This document shows, piece by piece, positions 13,775 to 20,546 of a stretch of 26,636 nt of DNA. The first letter of the stretch is position 1, and the number at the start of each line of letters is the position of its first letter. Source of the stretch: Lachnoclostridium sp. UBA1308 (GTDB lineage: Bacteria; Bacillota; Clostridia; Lachnospirales; Lachnospiraceae); contig DBTU01000037.1 of assembly GCA_002307215.1 (NCBI GenBank), forward strand, positions 20,340 through 46,975, in the 5' to 3' direction. The translations under genes were made by a program, and so were the position numbers. Below the pieces are notes generated by a model. It did not search any database. It saw only the letters and a list, made by a program, of their open reading frames with translations, and was not told the DNA's origin.

Positions 13775-15862
13775 TTACTGTACATCCTTAATACTAAAGC
13801 TGACTCTGCCCATCTTATCCTGTCCGAGGCATACCACCTCAACAATTTCACCTAAAGAAAGGACATCTTCAACATGCTCCACTCTTTGTTTTGAAATCTT
13901 GGAGATATGAACCATACCTTCCTTACCGGGAGCGAATTCAATAAATGCACCAAAATCCTTTATACTCACTACCTTACCTGAATAATGCTTACCTTCTTCA
14001 AATTCGGTAACAATCATTCTTACCATTTCTAAAGCATTCTGAATACTTGCCTTATCAACACCGCATACAGATACAGCACCCTCATCATTAATATCAATCT
14101 TGACACCGGTCTGCTCGATTATGGCATTGATTGTTTTTCCTCTTTGACCAACAACCTCACCAATTTTTGAAGGATCAATCTTAATCTGAACAATTTTCGG
14201 TGAGTAAGGACCAACTTCTGTTCTTGGCTCGGAAATAACCGGAGCCATAACATCATTCAGAATAAAGGTTCTTGCTTCCTTGGTTCTATAGATTGCCTTC
14301 TCAATAATTTCTCTGGTCAAACCGTGGATTTTAATATCCATCTGGATTGCTGTGATTCCGTTATGAGTTCCTGCAACCTTGAAATCCATATCTCCAAAGA
14401 AATCCTCAAGTCCCTGAATATCTGTTAAAATGATATAATCATCATCATTTTCGCCTGTTATAAGGCCAACGGAAATACCTGCAACCATAGCCTTAATCGG
14501 AACACCTGCCGCCATTAACGACAATGTGGAAGCACAGATAGAACCCTGCGATGTAGAACCGTTTGATTCTAAAACCTCCGATACGGTACGAATAGCATAA
14601 GGAAATTCTTCTTCAGTAGGAAGTACCGGAACAAGTGCCTTCTCTGCCAGTGCGCCATGTCCAATTTCTCGTCTTCCGGGACCTCTGGAGGGCTTTGTCT
14701 CACCTACAGAGTAGGAAGGGAAATTATAATGATGCATATATCTCTTACCCGTTTCGTTCTCATCAATTCCGTCAAGTCTTTGAGTCTCAGCTAACGCGCC
14801 GAGTGTTGTAATAGTAAGTACTTGAGTCTGACCACGGGTAAACATCCCGGAACCATGGGTTCTCGGTAAGATATCAACTTCAGCTGTGAGTTTTCTGATT
14901 TCAGTAACTTTTCTACCATCCGGTCTCTTCTGATCCTTGAGAATCATCTTACGAACCGTCTTCTTCTCGAATTTATAAATTGCCTCACCAAGTAACGAAA
15001 TCCATTCCGGATGTGACTCAGTATAACGCTCAACTAACTTGGCGGTAATCTGTCGGATGTTTTCTTCTCTTACTTGTTTCTCATCGGTGAAAACAGCCAC
15101 TTCCATTGCCTCAGGAGTAATGAAGCTGACCATATCCTCATATAAATCTAAAGGTGTATCGCATTTTACATAATCATGCTTCGGTTTACTGACTTCAGCA
15201 ACAATCGTATCGATAAACTCAATGATCTTTATGTTTAAATCATGAGCTGCAAAGATTGCTTCAATCATTTTATCTTCCGGAAGCTCATCTGCTCCGGCTT
15301 CAATCATGATAACCTTATCTCTTGTAGAAGCAACTGTAAGTGCCAGTGTTGACTTCTCTCTTTGAATAGAAGTAGGGTTAAATACGAATACTCCGTCAAC
15401 CATACCAACCATTGTAGAAGCGGTAGGTCCATCAAATGGAATGTCAGAAATGCAGGTTGCGATTGCGGAACCCAACATTGCAGTTACCTCTGGCGAGCAA
15501 TCCTGATCCACACATAATACCAGGTTGTTCAAGGTTACGTCATTTCTGTAATCCTTAGGGAATAAAGGTCTCATCGGACGATCAATTACACGTGAGGTAA
15601 GAACCGAATTTTCAGAAGGTTTGCTTTCTCTTTTGATAAAGCCACCGGGAATCTTGCCTACAGCATATAATTTTTCTTCATACTCTACGCTAAGCGGAAA
15701 GAAATCGATTCCTTCTCTCGGTTTGTTTGATGCGGTTGCGGTTGATAATACTACTGTATCTCCATAATGCATTAAGGCAGCACCATTTGCCTGAGCAGCT
15801 ACTCTACCTAAATCTACGGTAAGAGTTCTTCCTGCTAACTCCATTGAAAAACTTTTGTGCAT
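13775..15862 (-). CDS. pnp: Polyribonucleotide nucleotidyltransferase (PNPase)
   Basis: 695-residue 3'-5' phosphorolytic exoribonuclease, a trimeric degradosome component. Two RNase PH-like domains are visible: the first begins MELAGRTLTVDLGRVAAQANG, and the second holds GRGRREIGHGALAEKAL and ESNGSTSQGSICASTLSLMAAGVPI. The KH domain is near VVGQRGKTINAIIEQTG and the S1 domain at the end (GKVVSIKDFGAFIEFAPGKEGMVHISKI). Reading in frame continues to 15952, but the ATG at 15862 has AAGGAG 6 bases before it and begins at the family's normal N-terminus. It has its own promoter (16021-16029) and a structured leader of about 150 bases, consistent with autoregulation as known for pnp elsewhere. Confidence 0.97.
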   Translation of the reverse strand: MHKSFSMELAGRTLTVDLGRVAAQANGAALMHYGDTVVLSTATASNKPREGIDFFPLSVEYEEKLYAVGKIPGGFIKRESKPSENSVLTSRVIDRPMRPLFPKDYRNDVTLNNLVLCVDQDCSPEVTAMLGSAIATCISDIPFDGPTASTMVGMVDGVFVFNPTSIQREKSTLALTVASTRDKVIMIEAGADELPEDKMIEAIFAAHDLNIKIIEFIDTIVAEVSKPKHDYVKCDTPLDLYEDMVSFITPEAMEVAVFTDEKQVREENIRQITAKLVERYTESHPEWISLLGEAIYKFEKKTVRKMILKDQKRPDGRKVTEIRKLTAEVDILPRTHGSGMFTRGQTQVLTITTLGALAETQRLDGIDENETGKRYMHHYNFPSYSVGETKPSRGPGRREIGHGALAEKALVPVLPTEEEFPYAIRTVSEVLESNGSTSQGSICASTLSLMAAGVPIKAMVAGISVGLITGENDDDYIILTDIQGLEDFFGDMDFKVAGTHNGITAIQMDIKIHGLTREIIEKAIYRTKEARTFILNDVMAPVISEPRTEVGPYSPKIVQIKIDPSKIGEVVGQRGKTINAIIEQTGVKIDINDEGAVSVCGVDKASIQNALEMVRMIVTEFEEGKHYSGKVVSIKDFGAFIEFAPGKEGMVHISKISKQRVEHVEDVLSLGEIVEVVCLGQDKMGRVSFSIKDVQ

Positions 15863-15882
15863 ATAATTCTCCTTTTCATCTA

Positions 15883-15910
15883 ACAAGTGTAAGTATCCCT
15901 TATCACTTGT
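15883..15910 (-). promoter_or_regulatory. Hairpin in the pnp leader, upstream of the ribosome binding site
   Basis: ACAAGTG-A-TAAG / CTTA-CACTTGT (11 bp with one bulge) with loop GGATA, 7 bases upstream of the pnp AAGGAG. A GGA in an apical loop near a start site is the form of a CsrA-type site, but no CsrA evidence is in the window. Confidence 0.55.
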
Positions 15911-15989
15911 AATTCTAAGAGCCGGAGGAACCGAAACAACTGAAAAACCCACCGAATTAACGGAAATCCGATAACCTTTTCAGAAGTCT

Positions 15990-16004
15990 CGGGATGTCCT
16001 CCCG
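15990..16004 (-). promoter_or_regulatory. Small GC hairpin near the 5' end of the pnp leader
   Basis: CGGGA/TCCCG with loop GGACA, about 10 bases after the inferred transcription start; could protect the 5' end. Confidence 0.4.
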
Positions 16005-16020
16005 TCGCCCTAACTATATT

Positions 16021-16029
16021 ATTATACCA
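16021..16029 (-). promoter_or_regulatory. Extended -10 promoter of pnp
   Basis: TGGTATAAT on the minus strand (TGN plus perfect TATAAT); no good -35 at 17 bases, as is common for extended -10 promoters. Confidence 0.6.
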
Positions 16030-16082
16030 TTATTATTACCAATATGCTATTGTTTTTTTGTTCGCATAATTAATGTTCCGTT

Positions 16083-16135
16083 ATCATTCACAGCCCAGTC
16101 ATGAATTAAGCATAATGATTTCGGCAAATGATTTT
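16083..16135. repeat. Family A repeat, truncated copy
   Basis: TTCACAGCCCA followed by a region matching 10091-10136 with a few changes, including ATGATTTCGGCAAATGATTTT exactly over its inner arm. The right half and terminal repeat are missing. It lies just upstream of the pnp promoter. Confidence 0.75.
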
Positions 16136-16225
16136 GCGATCCTCTTCCTGCGATAACTGAGTTAAATTGCAATCAAACCTATATATATTATAAATAAGAA
16201 CATTAAAATTTATGTATCTTTCTAC

Positions 16226-16341
16226 TGAACCTGTCGCCACCTCACGGCCTACGGCCCCTCGGTCGCGTTGGCTTCGCCGGTCTACTTCTGAACCTGTCGC
16301 CACCTCACGGCCTACGGCCCCTCGGTCGCGTTGGCTTCGCC
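16226..16341. repeat. Two identical 53-bp GC-rich repeats in tandem
   Basis: Copies at 16226-16278 and 16289-16341 are identical over all 53 bases (period 63) and about 70% G+C, in a strongly AT-rich background. Each contains TGAACCTGTCGCCACC, a CGGCCTACGGCC stretch and GGCTTCGCC. It lies in the rpsO-pnp gap. Origin as an inserted interspersed repeat is inferred from composition. Confidence 0.85.
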
Positions 16342-16343
16342 AA

Positions 16344-16410
16344 TGCGAATAAATAGAAGACCACGCTTTAGCAAGCAAGCTTGCACAGCATGGTCTTCTA
16401 TTTATTCGCA
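16344..16410. terminator. Long hairpin downstream of rpsO
   Basis: A perfect 20-bp inverted repeat (16344-16363 and 16391-16410, outer end TGCGAATAAATAG) extends by GCT/AGC after one mismatch, and its loop contains GCAAGCTTGC. It starts 24 bases past the rpsO stop. No U-tract on the minus strand, so it could be a processing or stability structure or part of a mobile repeat rather than a true terminator. Confidence 0.6.
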
Positions 16411-16433
16411 CAGGTTCTTCTGTTTCGCGCAGT

Positions 16434-16700
16434 TTATTTTCTTAAGCCTAAACGTTCGATGAGATTACGATATCCTTCGATATTCGTTTTCTTTAAATAT
16501 TCAAGTAAACCTCTTCTTGATCCAACCATCTTAAGAAGACCTCTTCTGGAATGATGATCCTTCTTATTGATCTTTAAATGCTCGGTTAACTCTGTGATTC
16601 TCTCGGTTAATAATGCGATCTGTACTTCGGGAGATCCTGTATCCTCAGGTGTTCTTCCGAAATTTTTAATAACTTCCAATTTCTTTTCTTTGCTAATCAT
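16434..16700 (-). CDS. rpsO: 30S ribosomal protein S15
   Basis: 88-residue primary-binding protein of the 30S platform, binding 16S rRNA at the central three-way junction. The whole family pattern is present: EVIKNFGRTPEDTGSPEVQIALLTERI, LKINKKDHHSRRGLLKMVG and RRGLLEYLKK. The ATG at 16700 is 8 bases after AAGGAG and gives the normal length; the ORF could extend six codons upstream. It has its own promoter 88 bases upstream and lies between ribF and pnp, the usual order. The leader may carry the S15 autoregulatory site known in other bacteria, but I cannot identify its structure here. Confidence 0.97.
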   Translation of the reverse strand: MISKEKKLEVIKNFGRTPEDTGSPEVQIALLTERITELTEHLKINKKDHHSRRGLLKMVGSRRGLLEYLKKTNIEGYRNLIERLGLRK

Positions 16701-16787
16701 AGTATATTCTCCTTTCAAATGAATCGCCTGATACTAAGAACAAGGTCGGAGTATCCAAATTCTGAGTAACGGCTTAATTACCTGTGT

Positions 16788-16816
16788 ATACTATCACATT
16801 CTATTTATATTGTAAA
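16788..16816 (-). promoter_or_regulatory. Sigma-A promoter of rpsO
   Basis: TTTACA, 17 bases, TAGTAT; inferred start about 80 bases upstream of the ATG. Confidence 0.75.
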
Positions 16817-16853
16817 CATTTTTTTATACAATTAGTATTTTTTATCTGATTCC

Positions 16854-17774
16854 TTATTTTATATGAAAATATTTTTTCGCCAGCATAACATCCTCATTCA
16901 TTCTCTGCGTCAGTTCCTCCAGAGATCCGAATCTCATCTCAGACCGGATATAATCATGTATTTCCACCTTAATAATTTCACCGTACAAATTACGATTCAT
17001 ATCAAATATAAAGGTTTCCACACCGATGTTTTCATCTGCTCCTACGGTTGGTTTATATCCGATATTTGTTACACCGGGATATAAACATCCCTCTAGAAGA
17101 GTTTTAGAAGCGTATACCCCGCAGGGCGGTAATAGCTTAGTGGAGGGCGGGGTAATATTGATTGTAGGCATACCTATCGTCCTTCCAATCTTTCTTCCAT
17201 GGACCACTTCTCCTCTTATGAAATAAGGCTTACCAAGCATAGTATTGACAAGTTCTATTTTTCCGTCTTTTAATGCACATCTTATAGTAGAACTACTGAT
17301 TATTTTATCTTTATAATTTTCCTTTTCGCATACAATTACCTGATATCCGTATTCTGCTTCAGATTGCTTTAAGAGATTTACATCCCCTCTTCTATTAGCC
17401 CCAAAACGAAAATCGCTCCCGACAACAATGACCTTTGTATCCAACTTATCAACGAGAATGTCTTTGATAAAATCCTCCGGTTCCATCTTCATGGTAGCTT
17501 CGGTAAAGGGATATGAAATCAGTACATCAATGCCGCTCCGCATAAGAATAGAACACTTCTCTTCTTCTGTATAAATCAGTTCGAATTCCTTTTCTGATAA
17601 CAGATTGGAGGGATGTAGCAAAAAACTGAACATAACTGCGGTAAGTCCTTGTTTTTTATAGGATATAATCCTATTAATCAGTAGTTGGTGTCCCTGATGG
17701 AGTCCATCAAATTTCCCCAAGGTGACTGCACTGTTCTTATATTTAAAATTGGTATTTCCAGCTATATACTCCAT
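16854..17774 (-). CDS. ribF: Bifunctional riboflavin kinase / FAD synthetase
   Basis: 306-residue enzyme that phosphorylates riboflavin to FMN and adenylates FMN to FAD. The N-terminal FAD synthetase nucleotidyltransferase has GKFDGLHQGH (the HxGH-type site), GSDFRFG and ISSSTIR; the C-terminal kinase has GRKIGRTIGMPTINI, PPCGVYAS and a terminal helix. The ATG at 17774 follows a strong GGAGG by 5 bases; a longer reading to 17807 adds 11 residues without family support. It is downstream of truB, as in many Firmicutes, with an intrinsic-terminator-like hairpin in the gap (17825-17855), so its expression may be reduced relative to truB. Confidence 0.95.
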   Translation of the reverse strand: MEYIAGNTNFKYKNSAVTLGKFDGLHQGHQLLINRIISYKKQGLTAVMFSFLLHPSNLLSEKEFELIYTEEEKCSILMRSGIDVLISYPFTEATMKMEPEDFIKDILVDKLDTKVIVVGSDFRFGANRRGDVNLLKQSEAEYGYQVIVCEKENYKDKIISSSTIRCALKDGKIELVNTMLGKPYFIRGEVVHGRKIGRTIGMPTINITPPSTKLLPPCGVYASKTLLEGCLYPGVTNIGYKPTVGADENIGVETFIFDMNRNLYGEIIKVEIHDYIRSEMRFGSLEELTQRMNEDVMLAKKYFHIK

Positions 17775-17824
17775 AATAACCTCCAAGCCCTGTATATCAT
17801 TCTTCATTTGTCAGCAGACGGCTT

Positions 17825-17855
17825 AAAAAGATAAGTGAACGTACTCACTTTTATC
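17825..17855 (-). terminator. Intra-operon terminator between truB and ribF
   Basis: On the minus strand GATAA-AAGTGA pairs with TCACTT-ATC (two-base bulge, 6-base loop) and is followed by TTTTTAAG, starting 5 bases after the truB stop. Probably a partial attenuator, since no promoter is obvious before ribF. Confidence 0.6.
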
Positions 17856-17860
17856 TACTT

Positions 17861-18772
17861 CTATTGTAAAAACATCTTTACCGGTTTAAATAAATCTTTT
17901 TCCTGATCAAAACGATAGATACCAATAAAAATATCATCTGCATCGTATACACGGACCAAATTGGCGTCCACACATTGATGGGGATGTAACAGATGCATCG
18001 TCCCAAAAGCATTACCGTTATAAATCAATTTATGAAAATTACGATCTACCTGAACACGGTCATAGCTTAGAAATATATAATCTACAGACATCACATACTC
18101 CCCCAGCTTATTCTCTGAAACAAGCATCTCAATCTCCCCCAACTTCAAAGCTTTGTCTATAGAAAAGCTTCCTACTGCAATTCGCGAAAGGCATTTCATT
18201 GTCCCACCACAACCTAAAGTCTCACCGATGTCATGAAGCAAGGTTCTAATATAGGTTCCTTTACCGCATTCTACCAAAACACTTACTTCTTGATTATCCT
18301 TTGAATACTCAAGAATTCGGATATCCTTTATGATAACCCTACGTCGTTCTCTCTCTATCTCCTTACCCTGCCTCGCAAGCTCATATAATCTCTTGCCATC
18401 TACTTTAATTGCAGAATACATGGGTGGGAGCTGAAGATATTCACCTATGTAGCTCTTGATTACATCTTGAATCTCGGTAAAATCCGACGTAACAAGAGAA
18501 GTTTTTAACACTTTCCCTGTGATATCTTGCGTATCCGTAGTTATCCCAAGTTTAAGAACTGCTTCATAGGTCTTGTCCTTATCCGTAATCAGGTCAACCA
18601 GTTTCGTCGCCCTTCCGATACATACCGGAAGAACTCCGATTGCATCCGGGTCAAGTGTACCGGTATGCCCAATTTTTTTTATTTTTAAGATACCTCTCAT
18701 TATAGCTACTACATCATGAGAGGTATATCCTTTTTCCTTATATATATTAATAATTCCGTCGATCAATATCAT
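17861..18772 (-). CDS. truB: tRNA pseudouridine(55) synthase
   Basis: 303-residue enzyme that makes pseudouridine 55 in the T-loop of tRNAs. The catalytic Asp is in GHTGTLDPDAIGVLP; also visible are the KTYEAVLKLGITTDTQD segment, LPPMYSAIKVDGKRLYELAR, GTYIRTLLHDIGETLGCGG and a C-terminal PUA-like tail. The ATG at 18772 lies only 2 bases after AAGGAG, too close for efficient initiation; a TTG at 18766 is 8 bases from the same site and gives a protein starting at the usual IDGIINIYKEKG, so the true start may be TTG (301 residues). It lies between nrnA and ribF in the rimP-ribF operon. Confidence 0.95.
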   Translation of the reverse strand: MILIDGIINIYKEKGYTSHDVVAIMRGILKIKKIGHTGTLDPDAIGVLPVCIGRATKLVDLITDKDKTYEAVLKLGITTDTQDITGKVLKTSLVTSDFTEIQDVIKSYIGEYLQLPPMYSAIKVDGKRLYELARQGKEIERERRRVIIKDIRILEYSKDNQEVSVLVECGKGTYIRTLLHDIGETLGCGGTMKCLSRIAVGSFSIDKALKLGEIEMLVSENKLGEYVMSVDYIFLSYDRVQVDRNFHKLIYNGNAFGTMHLLHPHQCVDANLVRVYDADDIFIGIYRFDQEKDLFKPVKMFLQ

Positions 18773-18891
18773 CGCTCCTTATCGGATGCCTGTCCATAAT
18801 TGTAATAATATAAATCTGATATTCATCAAATATTTCTAATTTATTTGATATTTATTAGCGGATTATTACACCGCCGATACTGATTCGCTCT

Positions 18892-19869
18892 TTAGTACAG
18901 TAAATTTAATTCTTTCAACTGTGCCTCGATATGTGGTGTCAGATTATTAATCACATCATGAACAGTTCCATTCATTGTACAGCCTGCGGCTTTAATGTGC
19001 CCTCCGCCTCCAAAATATACTGCTATTTTATTTACATTTATCGCTCCGTTAGACCGTAAGCTAACCCTGAATTCATGAAATTGTATCTCGTAAATAAATA
19101 CAGCGACCTCAGCTCCCTTTGTAACACGTAACTGATCAATAATACCATCCAAATCCCCCGAGGATGCTCCATAAAAATCAAGCATTTTTCGATTCATGGA
19201 AGCAACAGCTACCTTTTTATTCAAAACAAGAATACTTTCCATTAGACAGCGTCCCAGAATCTGATTTTGCATATATGTCTTTGCATAAAAAGTTTCGTCA
19301 ATCAGCACAGAAAAATTAATGCCCTTACTGATTAATCTTCCTGCAACTTGCATGGTATATTCTGAAGTATTCGAATGTTTAAATACACCGGTATCATGAA
19401 TGATTCCTAAATATAATGCCTCCGCTATCTCCTTGGATATTAGTTCATCATCCATGATTGAATATAGAACCTCACAGGTTGAGGAAGCAGTCGGCACCAC
19501 ATGATTAATATCAGCAAATTTCGAATTGCTGATATGATGGTCAATATTAATTGTTTTTTGGGCTGAATCAAAGAATTTTCTGGAATTTCCAAGTCGATCC
19601 ATACTTCCGCAGTCAAGCGAAATAAACAGATCATAACTTTCATCTGTCTCATATGAGTGCTTTATCTCCTTTGTATGAGACAAAATATCATATTCATTTC
19701 CGAAGTTCTCCAGATACACATCGATCTGATCCAGTTTGAATTCTTTTTTTATCTGATTCAAATACAAGGAAAGTGCGGTACAGGAACCGATACAGTCGCC
19801 ATCCGGTCTTATATGACCAGCTATTGCAATCTTTTTAGCACCCATTATTTCAGAAGTTATTTTATCCAT
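18892..19869 (-). CDS. nrnA: DHH-family nanoRNase / pAp phosphatase
   Basis: 325-residue DHH/DHHA1 phosphoesterase. Metal-site motifs are in order: GHIRPDGDCIGS (His19, Asp23, Asp25), SLDCGS (Asp86), NIDHHISN (Asp110-His111-His112) and IIHDTGVF (Asp159). The C-terminal DHHA1 domain carries the GGGGHIKAAG substrate-binding motif. NrnA in Firmicutes degrades 2-5-nucleotide RNA fragments and dephosphorylates pAp; the same activities are expected. The start follows GGAAGGA at about 10 bases. It sits between rbfA and truB, its standard place, 58 bases after rbfA. Confidence 0.93.
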   Translation of the reverse strand: MDKITSEIMGAKKIAIAGHIRPDGDCIGSCTALSLYLNQIKKEFKLDQIDVYLENFGNEYDILSHTKEIKHSYETDESYDLFISLDCGSMDRLGNSRKFFDSAQKTINIDHHISNSKFADINHVVPTASSTCEVLYSIMDDELISKEIAEALYLGIIHDTGVFKHSNTSEYTMQVAGRLISKGINFSVLIDETFYAKTYMQNQILGRCLMESILVLNKKVAVASMNRKMLDFYGASSGDLDGIIDQLRVTKGAEVAVFIYEIQFHEFRVSLRSNGAINVNKIAVYFGGGGHIKAAGCTMNGTVHDVINNLTPHIEAQLKELNLLY

Positions 19870-19927
19870 ATCTTAATCATCCTTCCTCATCTTCGGCTAC
19901 TTCTCCATGATAATCGGTTTTATCTTC

Positions 19928-20371
19928 TTAATTATCATCCGCATCTAAATCCTCTTCTCCAGAATTATCTTCTTTAGAATTATCTTCTTTAGAATCATTG
20001 TCCATATTATGCTCAACAGATTTCTTATTTACTTCATCAATCAGATTTGACATATGGACACCATATTCAATCGTGTTATCGATTACGAAGGTAAGCTCCG
20101 GGGTATTACGAAGATTAATGGTTCTTGCCAACTGACCCCTCATAAAGGAGGATGCACTTTTTAAACCCAAAAGAGTAGAAGCCTTGGATTCCTTATCACC
20201 CAGCACGCTGATATATACCTTTGCAGTCTTTAAATCCGGTGAAACCTCTACAGCCACTACCGAGGTCATCGGATTGATTCTGGGGTCTTTGATTTCCCTA
20301 CCGATTAATGTACTCAGTACCTTTTGTACTTCGCCGTTTATTCTAGTGTTTTTAATACTGTTTTTTCTCAT
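19928..20371 (-). CDS. rbfA: Ribosome-binding factor A
   Basis: 147-residue KH-like 30S maturation factor that binds near helix 1 of 16S rRNA. The core about 1-110 has INGEVQKVLSTLIGREIKDPRI, TSVVAVEVSPDLKTAKVYISVLGD and LRNTPELTFVIDNTIEYG. A highly acidic tail follows (HNMDNDSKEDNSKEDNSGEED), including a tandem SKEDN repeat, longer than in compact RbfA proteins and probably disordered. It is in the operon between infB and nrnA, with a candidate terminator hairpin upstream in the infB-rbfA gap. Confidence 0.95.
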   Translation of the reverse strand: MRKNSIKNTRINGEVQKVLSTLIGREIKDPRINPMTSVVAVEVSPDLKTAKVYISVLGDKESKASTLLGLKSASSFMRGQLARTINLRNTPELTFVIDNTIEYGVHMSNLIDEVNKKSVEHNMDNDSKEDNSKEDNSGEEDLDADDN

Positions 20372-20472
20372 ATCATCACCATCACCCTTCCATCAGATAC
20401 CATTTCAGATTTCACGAATATTATCATGAATTATAGCCTTTAATAAATTCATGTTATCTATCCATGATCTCT

Positions 20473-20531
20473 CAATAATAAAACCGCCCCAGACAGATGA
20501 ATATTAAATTTTGTCTGCCGTCCTGCCTGGG
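20473..20531 (-). terminator. Candidate terminator or attenuator between infB and rbfA
   Basis: CCCAG-G-CAG pairs with CTG-T-CTGGG (one mismatch) across a loop of about 26 bases, then GCGGTTTTATTATT on the minus strand. It begins 15 bases after the infB stop. The long loop lowers confidence. Confidence 0.5.
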
Positions 20532-20546
20532 ACAGGAATAGATGAA

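Noticed and set aside
15863..15952. N-terminal extension of pnp
   Set aside because: It covers the leader hairpin and lacks a ribosome binding site; family N-terminus starts at 15862.
16106..16411. 101-codon minus-strand open frame between rpsO and pnp
   Set aside because: It reads through the 53-bp tandem repeat and the long hairpin; no ribosome binding site and no protein-like features.
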